Positions 17,004-25,886 of a stretch of 64,000 nucleotides of DNA are shown here, one piece after another. A program made the position numbers and the translations under genes. The stretch's first letter is position 1; the number at the start of each line of letters is the position of its first letter. The stretch is taken from positions 1,178,001 through 1,242,000 of the forward strand of contig NZ_CP069620.1 in NCBI RefSeq assembly GCF_026109735.1. The letters are read 5' to 3'. Under the pieces are notes generated by a model. That model had not been told where the DNA came from. It did no database searches and saw only the letters and a list, made by a program, of their open reading frames with translations. The stretch comes from Salinimicrobium tongyeongense (GTDB lineage: Bacteria > Bacteroidota > Bacteroidia > Flavobacteriales > Flavobacteriaceae).

Positions 17004-19629
17004 TGCCTTAAAAACAAAATCTACATTAGCACTTTTGGCCCTTGGCCTTTTTATAAATTTTACTTCAGCAGCACAGGATCTGCCACTTGCCAACGGCCAG
17101 GAATACACGATAGGTGAAATAGAAGTTACAGGAAATGTCTCCTTTAACGAGCAAACCATTATTGCCTACACAGGTCTCAAAAAGGGCGAAAAAATCTTCA
17201 TTCCCGGAGACCGCATTAGTAAAGTGCTTAAAAAGTTGTGGGATGTTGGATCCTTTAGTGATGTTAACATCTATGTTACCAATATTGAGGGTAATGTTGC
17301 CGATCTTGAGCTGGAAATTCAGGAGGTGCCTGCCCTGGCCAATGTGAGAATCCAGGGGATCAAGAAAAAGAAACAGGAAGAGTTTATAAAAGAAAATAAG
17401 CTTAACAAGGGCACAAAGGTTACAGAAAACCTTTTGACCACCACCAAGAACTACATTCAGAACACTTTTAAAGAGGAAGGTTTTCTCAACACAAAAGTGG
17501 CCATGAATACTGTGCCTGCGGAAGATACCCTTAACAGGAACACCGTTAACCTTGTGATCAATGTTGACAAGGGAGAACGCGTTAAGATCGAAGATATTGA
17601 GATCTCCGGAAATGAAGCTATTTCTGATGGTCGTTTAAAACGCGCCATGAAGAAAACCAAGGAACAAAAATTCTTCAGGTTCTGGAAACGCTCCAAATTT
17701 ATTCCTGAAGAATATGAAGCCGACAAGCAAAAACTGCTTAGCATATACAAAGAAAGAGGTTACCGTGATGCCAGGATAGTTTCAGACAGCCTCATTCGCG
17801 TAGATGAAGACGATGTGGCACTGCATATCGATCTTGAAGAAGGAAACCGCTACTTCTTTGGAGATATAGAGTTTGTAGGAAATTCGGTTTATACCGACCA
17901 GGAATTAAAAAGAAGACTGGGAATAAGCAAAGGAGACGTGTACAACGGGGTGCTGCTTGAAAAGCAAATTGCCGACAATACCAAACCCGATGCAAATGAC
18001 CTTACCAACCTTTATCAAAATAACGGGTACTTATTTTCTAACATCAACCCGGTAGAAGTTAAGGTATACAACGACACCATAGATTTTGAAATAAGGATCA
18101 GGGAAGGTAAGGTTGCCTACTTTGATGAAATTACCGTAGTAGGAAATGACAAGACTAAAGACCACGTGATCTTTAGGGAAATGAGAACCAAACCTGGGCA
18201 CAAGTACAGCAAAGAAGCAGTGGTAAGAACCGTGCGGGAACTTGGCCAACTAGGGTTCTTTGATGCTGAAAACCTGACCCCCGATTTTAAGGAAGTAGAC
18301 CAGAACAGCGGAACTGTTGATTTAGAGTATTCTGTTGTAGAAGCAGGGGCCAGCCAGATTGAACTTCAGGGAGGTTATGGCGGCGGAGGCTTTGTAGGTA
18401 CTCTGGGGCTTTCCTTCAACAACTTTTCGCTGAGCGGACTTTTTGATAAAGATGCTTACAGACCATTGCCTATGGGAGATGGACAAACGCTTTCACTAAG
18501 GGCACAGGCAAGCACCTATTACCAAACTTACAGCCTTTCTTTTTCTGAACCCTGGTGGGGCGGAAAGAAACCGGTAAGGCTTTCAACTTCCCTGCAGCAT
18601 ACAGAACAGTATTTCTACGACTACAGGAACCGTGAAGCCGATAAAGACCGTAAATTCTCAATCTCGGGGATCACCCTGGGGCTTGCCAGAAGACTTACAG
18701 TACCCGATGACTTCTTTGTACTTTCTACGGCAGTTGCTTTTCAGCACTATAACCTGAGCAACTACAACACAGGACTATTTACCTTTGGTGACGGTTATTC
18801 CAATAACTTCTCACTCACCCTGGGGCTCACCCGCGACAACACCTTCAGCAACCCGATTTTCCCGATGGGAGGTTCAAAGTTTGAAATTATTGCCAAGTTA
18901 ACCCCACCTTATTCTTTGTTTAACGACATTGATTATGCAAACCTGGGTGACCAGAAAGAATATCAGCTTCAGAATGAGAACGGAGTACTTATAAACAGTC
19001 AGGGAAGACCATTGAGAGACGGGGAAGACCCTGTACCAGATCAGGCAAAGATTGACCAGGAAAAATACAAGTGGTTAGAATTCTACAAAATTAAATTCAA
19101 CGGTACATGGTTCACCAACCTGTATGACAAGTTAGTCTTGAGAACTCATGCCGAATACGGATTTCTTGGAGCTTACAACAATGACCGCGGGGTACCGCCT
19201 TTTGAAAGGTTTTACCTTGGGGGAGACGGGATGGGAACCTACAGCATGGATGGCCGTGAAGCTATTGCCCTTAGAGGATATCCCAACCAGTCACTTATCC
19301 CGGTTGACCGCGGCGTAATGAGCACTGCTACAGATAATGATGGTGCTACCATCTACAACAAATACTCTCTGGAATTAAGATATCCGATTACCTTAAAACC
19401 CACAGCCTCTATTTATGGCCTTACCTTTTTGGAAGCCGGTGCCTCTTTTGATGATTTTAAAGACTATAATCCTTTCCAGATCAACAGATCGGCAGGAGCC
19501 GGAATAAGGATATTCATGCCAGCCTTCGGATTACTTGGGATAGACTTTGGGTATGGATTTGATCCACTTCCTGGTGAGAGCAAGGCAAACGGATGGGAGA
19601 CCCACTTTATAATTGGACAGCAGTTTTAA
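16936..19629 (+). CDS. bamA: Outer-membrane protein assembly factor BamA
   Basis: The core Omp85 barrel that inserts outer-membrane proteins. About 890 residues: N-terminal signal peptide (LALLALGLFINFTSAAQ), then five POTRA-like modules to about residue 450 (each with a GNVSF or GNEAI type turn, for example VTGNVSFNEQTI), then a 16-strand barrel ending in the expected Phe (HFIIGQQF). The start is uncertain. The ATG at 16936 overlaps uppS by 68 bases and gives a long pre-signal region, while the GTG at 16987 (VSNLVSALKTK) gives a standard signal peptide and a 17-base overlap. Two Skp genes follow, which supply chaperone to the same pathway. Confidence 0.95.
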   Translation: MKPFIIIKTENEDLEKQVSNLVSALKTKSTLALLALGLFINFTSAAQDLPLANGQEYTIGEIEVTGNVSFNEQTIIAYTGLKKGEKIFIPGDRISKVLKKLWDVGSFSDVNIYVTNIEGNVADLELEIQEVPALANVRIQGIKKKKQEEFIKENKLNKGTKVTENLLTTTKNYIQNTFKEEGFLNTKVAMNTVPAEDTLNRNTVNLVINVDKGERVKIEDIEISGNEAISDGRLKRAMKKTKEQKFFRFWKRSKFIPEEYEADKQKLLSIYKERGYRDARIVSDSLIRVDEDDVALHIDLEEGNRYFFGDIEFVGNSVYTDQELKRRLGISKGDVYNGVLLEKQIADNTKPDANDLTNLYQNNGYLFSNINPVEVKVYNDTIDFEIRIREGKVAYFDEITVVGNDKTKDHVIFREMRTKPGHKYSKEAVVRTVRELGQLGFFDAENLTPDFKEVDQNSGTVDLEYSVVEAGASQIELQGGYGGGGFVGTLGLSFNNFSLSGLFDKDAYRPLPMGDGQTLSLRAQASTYYQTYSLSFSEPWWGGKKPVRLSTSLQHTEQYFYDYRNREADKDRKFSISGITLGLARRLTVPDDFFVLSTAVAFQHYNLSNYNTGLFTFGDGYSNNFSLTLGLTRDNTFSNPIFPMGGSKFEIIAKLTPPYSLFNDIDYANLGDQKEYQLQNENGVLINSQGRPLRDGEDPVPDQAKIDQEKYKWLEFYKIKFNGTWFTNLYDKLVLRTHAEYGFLGAYNNDRGVPPFERFYLGGDGMGTYSMDGREAIALRGYPNQSLIPVDRGVMSTATDNDGATIYNKYSLELRYPITLKPTASIYGLTFLEAGASFDDFKDYNPFQINRSAGAGIRIFMPAFGLLGIDFGYGFDPLPGESKANGWETHFIIGQQF

Positions 19630-19630
19630 T

Positions 19631-19647
19631 TTGGCACGGTATTTTCT
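19631..19647 (+). promoter_or_regulatory. Possible sigma-54-type promoter of the first skp gene
   Basis: TTGGCACG at 19631-19638 matches the -24 consensus and is followed at the right spacing by TTTC rather than TTGC. The implied start site is only about 5 bases before the ATG, so the case is weak. Confidence 0.25.
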
Positions 19648-19662
19648 ATACACCCATTAATT

Positions 19663-20466
19663 ATGAAAAAATCCATTCTTATACCACTTGCTTTTTTACT
19701 CGTTTCGGGTTTTGCTGTGCAGGCACAACAAACAGTAAGAATAGGTTATGTAGATATGGAATACATTCTTCAAAACGTTCCCGAATATCAGGAAGCCTCT
19801 GCCCAGCTTGAAAAAAAGGTACAGCAGTGGAAGAAAGAGGTGGAAACCGAGTTGAAGAGGATTGATAAAATGAAACAGGACCTCGCCAATGAAAGGCCTC
19901 TTTTGACCAGTGAATTGATCAAAGACCGCGAGGATGAAATAAGATTTGAAGAGAAAAAGATACTGGACTATCAGCAAAAAAGATTTGGTCCCAACGGAGA
20001 TTTCATCACGCAAAAGCTACAGTTGGTAAAACCAATTCAGGATCAGGTTTTCGTAGCAGTTCAGGAAATTGCCAAAAACCGGGATTATGATCTTATCTTT
20101 GACAAGTCGGCAGACGTAGTGACCCTTTTTGCGGCAGACAGGCTTGATGTGAGCGACCAGGTACTAAGAAGCATTACCAGGGCCTCAAACAGAAGAGAAC
20201 TGGAAACGCGGCAGGAAAAAAGAGAGCTGATAAGACAGGAAGCCAAAACTGTTGAAGAGGAAGAGGTGCTTTCAGAAAGAGAGCAGCTGCAACTGGAGAG
20301 AAAACAGGAAAGAGAGGCTTTGCTTGAGGAACGAAGAAGACTAAGGGATTCTATTCGAACCGCGAAAAATGAAGAGGCAGAGAGGCGCCGGGAAGAGATT
20401 CTCAAAGAACGCCAGAGAAAGAAAGATTCCGTTGCAAAGGCCAGAGAAGAAATCAGGAATAATTAA
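19663..20466 (+). CDS. OmpH/Skp family periplasmic chaperone (long form)
   Basis: A 267-residue exported coiled-coil protein. The signal peptide (MKKSILIPLAFLLVSGFAVQAQ) is followed by VRIGYVDMEYILQNVPEYQE, the usual Skp start, and long Glu/Lys/Gln-rich helices forming the tentacles. It guides unfolded outer-membrane proteins to BamA. Unlike the second copy, it carries about 85 extra C-terminal residues rich in Glu and Arg (EEAERRREEILKERQRKKDS). It lies 33 bases downstream of bamA and 58 bases upstream of the second copy. Confidence 0.88.
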   Translation: MKKSILIPLAFLLVSGFAVQAQQTVRIGYVDMEYILQNVPEYQEASAQLEKKVQQWKKEVETELKRIDKMKQDLANERPLLTSELIKDREDEIRFEEKKILDYQQKRFGPNGDFITQKLQLVKPIQDQVFVAVQEIAKNRDYDLIFDKSADVVTLFAADRLDVSDQVLRSITRASNRRELETRQEKRELIRQEAKTVEEEEVLSEREQLQLERKQEREALLEERRRLRDSIRTAKNEEAERRREEILKERQRKKDSVAKAREEIRNN

Positions 20467-20524
20467 CAGGATATAAGAAACTTAGACAACAAATAATTCA
20501 ACAATTAAATAATCAATTTTAAAC

Positions 20525-21034
20525 ATGAAACAATTCAAGACCCTTCTAATAGCTGTAGCTTTAATCTTTGGAGCAACTTCTTTTGCAAATGCACAATCAA
20601 AGGTAGCGCATATCGCTTCACAGGAATTGATTGAGCAAATGCCAGGCTACAAAGCTGCAATGAACCAGTTGGAAAAACTTCAGAAAACCTATGATACTCA
20701 AATTAAAGAGATGGTTACTGAAGCTCAAGGAACCATGAAAAGATATGAGTCTGAAGCTCAGACCAAGACAGACGAAGAGAACCAGAAAAGAGCTTTAGAG
20801 CTTCAACAAACTCAAAGATCTATAGGGGAGTACCGTCAGACTGCCGAGCAGGATCTTCGTCAAAAGGAAGTAGAACTACTTAAGCCGGTATTTGAAAAAG
20901 CCCGCACCACTATTCAGAAAGTAGCCCGTGCAAAAGGATATGACTATGTGCTTGATTCTACTACCGGAACCGGACTTCTTATGGCCGATGGTTATGACTT
21001 AATGCCAGACGTTAAAAAAGAACTCGGAATTTAA
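20525..21034 (+). CDS. OmpH/Skp family periplasmic chaperone (short form)
   Basis: A 169-residue paralogue of the preceding gene and of normal Skp length. The signal peptide ends FANAQ and is followed by SKVAHIASQELIEQMPGYKA, then two long helices and a conserved end that includes ARAKGYDYVLDSTTGTGLLM. It probably holds unfolded outer-membrane proteins in the periplasm, as the first copy does. It ends the bamA operon, with a terminator at 21054-21086 before murI. Confidence 0.88.
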   Translation: MKQFKTLLIAVALIFGATSFANAQSKVAHIASQELIEQMPGYKAAMNQLEKLQKTYDTQIKEMVTEAQGTMKRYESEAQTKTDEENQKRALELQQTQRSIGEYRQTAEQDLRQKEVELLKPVFEKARTTIQKVARAKGYDYVLDSTTGTGLLMADGYDLMPDVKKELGI

Positions 21035-21053
21035 TTCCACCAAAATATTCTGT

Positions 21054-21086
21054 AAAAACTGCGCATCATTGATGCGCAGTTTTTAT
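21054..21086 (+). terminator. Intrinsic terminator after the second skp gene
   Basis: A 15-bp stem (AAAAACTGCGCATCA with TGATGCGCAGTTTTT), almost loopless, followed by ATTTTT. It lies just 11 bases before the murI ATG. Confidence 0.85.
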
Positions 21087-21096
21087 TTTTACAGGA

Positions 21097-21885
21097 ATGA
21101 GCAAAGACAAGCCTATAGGTATTTTTGATTCGGGGGTGGGCGGCACCTCCATCTGGAAAGAGATCCACCACCTGCTCCCCCTGGAACACACGATTTATTT
21201 AGCCGACAGCGCCAACGCTCCCTATGGAGAAAAGCCTCCCGAGGAAATTGTAAGGCTAAGTGTAAAGAACACCGAGAAATTGCTCGACATGGGCGCCAAA
21301 ATCATTGTGGTGGCCTGTAACACCGCTACCACAAACGCCATAGTGCATTTGAGAACTTCTTATAACATCCCGTTCATTGGGATTGAACCTGCCATAAAAC
21401 CTGCTGCTTTACAAACCCGCGCCAAGTGCATTGGGATCCTGGCCACCAAAGGAACGCTCTCCAGCACACTTTTCGCAAAGGCGTCAGATCTATATTCCAA
21501 AGATAACAAGATCGTTGAGGTGGTAGGAAAAGGCCTTGTGCAAAAGATTGAACAGGGGCAAAAAGATGCCCCGGTTGTGCAGGGTATGCTTTCCCAGCTG
21601 CTGGAGCCCATGGTAAAAGCCGGTATAGATTACCTCGTGCTGGGCTGCAGCCACTACCCTTACCTAATCCCCACCCTCAAGAAAATACTTCCGCCCCACG
21701 TGCAGATCATAGATTCGGGCATGGCCGTTGCCAAACAAACCCGTGTTGTTCTGCAAAGCCTTGACCTGCTCACTGCAGAACAGCAAAAAATCCCCGAATT
21801 CTTCAGCAATGGCGATCCTGAAATTCTTAGAAACATCATCCCGGCTCCTCAAAATTCTTTTAAAGTCAGTTTTATGGATTTCTAA
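21097..21885 (+). CDS. murI: Glutamate racemase
   Basis: Converts L- to D-glutamate for peptidoglycan in the cytoplasm. It is 262 residues long. The two catalytic cysteines are present: Cys74 in VVACNTATTN and Cys184 in LGCSHYPYL. Family motifs IGIFDSGVGG and ADSANAPYGEKP are intact. The ATG follows a strong terminator by 11 bases, so its own promoter must lie within or before the terminator region, or it depends on read-through. It is the last of the envelope genes in this block. Confidence 0.96.
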   Translation: MSKDKPIGIFDSGVGGTSIWKEIHHLLPLEHTIYLADSANAPYGEKPPEEIVRLSVKNTEKLLDMGAKIIVVACNTATTNAIVHLRTSYNIPFIGIEPAIKPAALQTRAKCIGILATKGTLSSTLFAKASDLYSKDNKIVEVVGKGLVQKIEQGQKDAPVVQGMLSQLLEPMVKAGIDYLVLGCSHYPYLIPTLKKILPPHVQIIDSGMAVAKQTRVVLQSLDLLTAEQQKIPEFFSNGDPEILRNIIPAPQNSFKVSFMDF

Positions 21886-21935
21886 CTGCAAATTGAATCG
21901 TTCTAAATAAGCACCAGAAAACGAACAGAAAATCG

Positions 21936-21943
21936 TATTTTTG
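21936..21943 (+). promoter_or_regulatory. Candidate -7 element of the NifU-domain gene
   Basis: TATTTTTG, a full TAnnTTTG match, 13 bases before the ATG at 21957. No -33 box is clear. Confidence 0.4.
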
Positions 21944-21956
21944 CCAAAATTTCGAC

Positions 21957-22865
21957 ATGAAAAACATCAGCATAAATATTCAGCCTACTACCAGGCCCAC
22001 CATTGTAAAGTTTGAGGCCAATGTTTTTTTGACAAAACATGAAAGCTTTGAATTCAACAACATAGAAGAAGCCGGGCGTTCTCCTCTGGCCCAGCAGCTA
22101 TTCCATCTTCCTTTTGTAAAGAAGGTTTATATAGCACAAAATTTTGTGGCTATAGAGAAGTATAACATAGTACACTGGAAAGACGTACAGGAGGAAATCT
22201 CTGAACAAATTGAAACCTACCTCAACAATGGCGGCACTGTAGTGACTCCTCCACAAGAGGAAATCAAAAAAGTACCCGTCACGGTTTACGCTGAAAGCAC
22301 ACCAAACCCAACTGTAATGAAGTTCGTTTCAAACAAGAAACTGGTACTGCAAAGCCTGGAATTTAAAAATATTGATGAGGCCAAAAATGCCCCTTTGGCT
22401 AAGGCTTTATTCCATTTTCCTTTTGTAAAGGAAGTTTTTATAGATGAGAATTACCTCTCCATCATGAAATATGACATTTCTGAATGGGAAGAAATCACCC
22501 AGGAACTCAGGGAGTATATCAGGGAATACCTGGAACAGGGTAAAGACGTACTGCTTGAAAACAGCGACCAGCCTTCAGCTACCAAACCTGAAGGAAAAGA
22601 ACCCATAAAAAAGGTTGAACTGGATGATACTTCAAAAGAAATTGTGGCTATTCTCGATGAATACATAAAACCGGCTGTTGCCAGTGATGGAGGCAATATT
22701 TTATTTGAGAGTTATGATCCGCAGGACAAGCTTGTAAAGGTAATACTTCAGGGAGCCTGCAGTGGCTGCCCTTCTTCTACCATGACCCTCAAAAATGGCA
22801 TTGAGACCATGCTTAGAGACATGCTGCAGGGCAGAGTAGACTGCGTGGAGGCCATAAACGGATAA
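21957..22865 (+). CDS. NifU-domain Fe-S carrier with two N-terminal Nfu domains
   Basis: A 302-residue protein that probably carries and delivers Fe-S clusters. The C-terminal NifU domain has the bridging motif CSGC (Cys268, Cys271), as required for a 4Fe-4S cluster held by a dimer. In front are two copies of the Nfu N-terminal domain, at about 5-95 and 103-195, clearly alike: both run through LAQQLFHLPFVKKV or LAKALFHFPFVKEV and end with a similar helix. A single N-domain is usual, so this is a duplicated form. It is a monocistronic gene followed by a bidirectional terminator. Confidence 0.9.
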   Translation: MKNISINIQPTTRPTIVKFEANVFLTKHESFEFNNIEEAGRSPLAQQLFHLPFVKKVYIAQNFVAIEKYNIVHWKDVQEEISEQIETYLNNGGTVVTPPQEEIKKVPVTVYAESTPNPTVMKFVSNKKLVLQSLEFKNIDEAKNAPLAKALFHFPFVKEVFIDENYLSIMKYDISEWEEITQELREYIREYLEQGKDVLLENSDQPSATKPEGKEPIKKVELDDTSKEIVAILDEYIKPAVASDGGNILFESYDPQDKLVKVILQGACSGCPSSTMTLKNGIETMLRDMLQGRVDCVEAING

Positions 22866-22909
22866 GCAAATTCACACAGACACTAAAATTCCTGCACTTT
22901 AAAAAATCT

Positions 22910-22950
22910 CAGGACTAAAAAACCCTCAAAAATGGTGTTTTTTAGTCCTG
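22910..22950. terminator. Bidirectional terminator between the NifU and pit genes
   Basis: A 14-bp perfect stem, CAGGACTAAAAAAC with GTTTTTTAGTCCTG, with T-rich tails in both directions. It overlaps the last codons of the minus-strand pit gene (end at 22942). Confidence 0.8.
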
Positions 22951-25236
22951 TTCTTTTTGTGGCAAGCCTGTAGAAAACCTCGTGGTCTCAACCGCAATAT
23001 TGAATTCCCGGTAAAGCTCTAGAAGGTTCATGGTAGAAGTGATGAGATCGCGGGTTTCCAGTAAGAGACCAAAGTAAAGTTCAGAGTTTCTCGGGCTACT
23101 TTCGGTAGTTCTAATTCGTTTGATCTGTTTTTCTATAAGCTCGCCCACGTCGTTAAGCAAGGCCTGTTTACCGGCTAAAACCACGTCTATTCTGGCAAAA
23201 TCCTGATTCGCGAAAATATCCTCAATCTCATCAAACAGGGCCTGCATCTTGTCATCTACCCTTTTTAGGTCCCTAATTTGATTAAACTTGAGGTTCTTGT
23301 GATTATTATTCACATGGTTGTAACTATTGCGGGTAATGTAGCCTATAGATTGTACAATATCCTGCAGGTAGTCGAGTATAAGAATGTAGAAACGATTTGA
23401 GTCGAGAGATTCTTCCTCAATGCTTTTTATGAAATAGAAGACATTGCGCTTAAGTTCGTCTATTTCCGATTCCAGTTTTTTAATCGACTTTTTATTCTTT
23501 TTGAGTTTGCTCTTGTCATAATATCCAAGGTTCTTGACAGTTTTGGTAAACATCTGGTTTACCCCGCATACTATACTGGAAATGTTCTTGGAGCTTTCCC
23601 CTACAATGTCGTTAATGGTGCTGATATCATTTCTTCGGAAGGGCTTTTTCAGCTTTTTTTCCTTCTCCTTTCGGGAATGAAGCACAAAGCTGCGGGCAAT
23701 GCTAAAAATGGCCAGCCCTATAAGAACGGTGATGGCTATGATCCCTCCGAAGTAAATAATCGCGGCAAAGATTGCAGCCGCCGAAAAAGCCACCAGCGCG
23801 GTTACAAACCACCCGCCAATCACATTCACCACCCCGGCAACACGATAAACAGCACTTTCCCTATCCCAGGCCCTGTCGGCCAGTGAAGTTCCCATAGCCA
23901 CCATAAAGGTAACATAGGTTGTTGAAAGTGGCAATTTGAGGCTGGTTCCTATAGAGATCAAGATACTGGCAACCACAAGGTTCACTGAGGCCCTAACAAG
24001 GTCAAAAGCTGGGGTATCTTCAGAATCACGTGTGAAAGCACCGGGCTTCTGAAATTTTTCATCAATTTTTCTGCTTACCGCCCTTGGTGTAATCGCTCCA
24101 ATCACATTACCCAGTAATACCGAATAGCGAACAATTCCGCGGGAAAGAAAATTAGGATCAAACCTCTCGGTCACTTCCCCCTGCCGGGCAAGGTTTACGC
24201 CTGTCTCTACCACGTTACGGGCTTTTCGGGAAAACCACAGGGTAACTACCATCACGGCACCCGCCACCAGCAGTAAAAAAGCCGGGGTGGCCACCTCGCC
24301 CTGCAAACCACTCATCAAAAATTCTGAAGGCAAAGTGCCCGAGCTGGCATAGGCTGCCTGCCATAGTTCAAATGACTGCCAGGCCGCAATGGGAACACCA
24401 ATAAAATTCACCAAATCGTTACCCGCAAAGGCCAGGGCAAGAGAAAAGGTTCCCACCAGAATGATAAACCTCAAGATATGGGTTTTGAACAGGCTCATTA
24501 AAAGCTGGGAAATTATGGTAAAAACCACCAGGCCAGCCGCAAGGATAATCAGCGTATTATTGTCAAGATAGTTTAGGAAACCTTCAGAAATAAATGTAAC
24601 CGATTTAAGGCCTTTCAGCAATATAAAATAAAGAATAGCAGTAAGGGATACCCCTCCAAAAATGGCACCTGCGTACTTAATTTTCTTTTCAAACTGAAAT
24701 GAAAATATAAGCCGTGAAAAATATTGCACTATGGCCCCAATGAGAAAAGCAATGACCACAGCCATTAGAATTCCCACAATGATCTCTGTAGCTTTGGAAG
24801 TATTGATATAATTAAAGATATCTCCATAACTTCCGGAAGAATTATAAATCTTGATCACGGCCACACTCACCGCGGCACCCAAAAGTTCAAATACTATAGA
24901 AACCGTGGTGGAGGTGGGCAGCCCCAGGGAGTTAAAAAAATCGAGCAGCAGCACATCGGTGATCATCACGGCCATAAAAATGATCATGATCTCTTCAAAG
25001 TAGAACTCACCCGGCATAAAAATCCCCTTTCGCGCCACTTCCATGATGCCACTTGAGAATATGGCCCCTACCCCCACTCCCACACTGGCCACAATAAGGA
25101 TGGTCTTCATGGAAAAGGCACGGGAACCTATAGCCGAACTCAAAAAGTTTACAGCATCGTTGCTCACTCCAACAACCAGATCGGTCACTGCCAGGGCAAA
25201 CAGGGCGACCAGCATTACAATGTAAATATCTTCCAT
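22942..25236 (-). CDS. Inorganic phosphate transporter (PiT family) with C-terminal PhoU-like extension
   Basis: A 764-residue inner-membrane carrier. The PiT signature is clear in both halves: GVSNDAVNFLSSAIGSRAF near the start and FAGNDLVNFIGVP near the middle, with about ten hydrophobic helices. After the last helix (about 540), the final 220 residues are charged helices, for example EEESLDSNRFYILILDYLQD, and resemble PhoU/DUF47-type regulators fused to the transporter. It probably takes up phosphate with protons or sodium. The pairing of transporter and regulator as one chain is notable. It is monocistronic. Confidence 0.88.
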   Translation of the reverse strand: MEDIYIVMLVALFALAVTDLVVGVSNDAVNFLSSAIGSRAFSMKTILIVASVGVGVGAIFSSGIMEVARKGIFMPGEFYFEEIMIIFMAVMITDVLLLDFFNSLGLPTSTTVSIVFELLGAAVSVAVIKIYNSSGSYGDIFNYINTSKATEIIVGILMAVVIAFLIGAIVQYFSRLIFSFQFEKKIKYAGAIFGGVSLTAILYFILLKGLKSVTFISEGFLNYLDNNTLIILAAGLVVFTIISQLLMSLFKTHILRFIILVGTFSLALAFAGNDLVNFIGVPIAAWQSFELWQAAYASSGTLPSEFLMSGLQGEVATPAFLLLVAGAVMVVTLWFSRKARNVVETGVNLARQGEVTERFDPNFLSRGIVRYSVLLGNVIGAITPRAVSRKIDEKFQKPGAFTRDSEDTPAFDLVRASVNLVVASILISIGTSLKLPLSTTYVTFMVAMGTSLADRAWDRESAVYRVAGVVNVIGGWFVTALVAFSAAAIFAAIIYFGGIIAITVLIGLAIFSIARSFVLHSRKEKEKKLKKPFRRNDISTINDIVGESSKNISSIVCGVNQMFTKTVKNLGYYDKSKLKKNKKSIKKLESEIDELKRNVFYFIKSIEEESLDSNRFYILILDYLQDIVQSIGYITRNSYNHVNNNHKNLKFNQIRDLKRVDDKMQALFDEIEDIFANQDFARIDVVLAGKQALLNDVGELIEKQIKRIRTTESSPRNSELYFGLLLETRDLITSTMNLLELYREFNIAVETTRFSTGLPQKEQD

Positions 25237-25364
25237 TAGGAAAAGCGGGTTTTGCTACTGCAAAATAAGGATAATTTAAAGAAAGTTGCTGAAAGCTTTT
25301 CCTTAATGCAAAAAGCTCAAGGTTTAACAGTTTCTTGTCAAAAGCCCCCTTTAGATTTTTGTAT

Positions 25365-25377
25365 ATTGATAATCAAT
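25365..25377. repeat. ATTGATAATCAAT palindrome, copy 1
   Basis: A 13-bp odd palindrome lying 39 bases upstream of the dodecin ATG. An identical 13-mer occurs at 39932 upstream of the heme O synthase gene. It may be an operator site. Confidence 0.4.
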
Positions 25378-25416
25378 AGATTAAAATAAATTGCTAACCT
25401 AAAAAAAGAATGTATT

Positions 25417-25620
25417 ATGGCGGTAATGAAAGTACTGGAAATTATGGCCAACTCTGAAAAGAGTTGGGAAGAAGCCGTAAAAAATGCAGTAAAGACTGCA
25501 TCAAAATCTGTGAAAAATATACGGTCTGTTTACGTAAAAGATCAAAATGCCAATGTTGAAGGGGATACTATTACAGACTACCGGGTGATTGTTAAGATCA
25601 CCTTTGAAGTAGAAGCCTGA
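25417..25620 (+). CDS. Dodecin family flavin-binding protein
   Basis: A 67-residue protein that forms a hollow dodecamer which stores flavins. The typical order is present: VMKVLEIMANSEKSWEEAVKN (strand and helix), then SVKNIRSVYVKDQNANVE and the final strands ITDYRVIVKITFEVE. It is full length. It lies between pit and mscS and faces away from pit, so it is a single-gene unit. No FMN-specific context is seen. Confidence 0.93.
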   Translation: MAVMKVLEIMANSEKSWEEAVKNAVKTASKSVKNIRSVYVKDQNANVEGDTITDYRVIVKITFEVEA

Positions 25621-25647
25621 TTACAGGCATAGTTTAATTAGTTAACT

Positions 25648-25780
25648 GAAGCTGTCTTAAAAGCTAAAAGCCAATCCTGAAATATTTCAGCAAACCCATA
25701 TATCTGATTTTTTTCAGAAGTAAAGAAATCTGAAATAATTAGGTTCAGGAGGTTCAAAAAAGGGCTTTTGAGGCAGCTTC
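25648..25780. mobile_element. 133-bp MITE-like element with IS-type terminal repeats
   Basis: Terminal inverted repeats of 17 bp (25648-25664 and 25764-25780; 15 of 17 identical) read GAAGCTGTCTTAAAAGC and, inverted, GAAGCTGCCTCAAAAGC. Ends of the type GAGGCTGTCTCAAAAG are familiar from IS1182-like and similar elements. The interior is AT-rich with two smaller palindromes (CTGAAATATTTCAG and TCTGATTTTTTTCAGA) and has no ORF. I saw no clear target duplication. It looks like a non-autonomous or decayed element between dodecin and mscS. Confidence 0.5.
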
Positions 25781-25886
25781 TCCGTTTGGAAACGAGTCGC
25801 TCATTTTTTATTAGCAGTATTTTAACATTCTCTAAGCGCATAAAAAAAGCCGATTGTCCCACCTTTGCATCAAATTATTAATGTAA

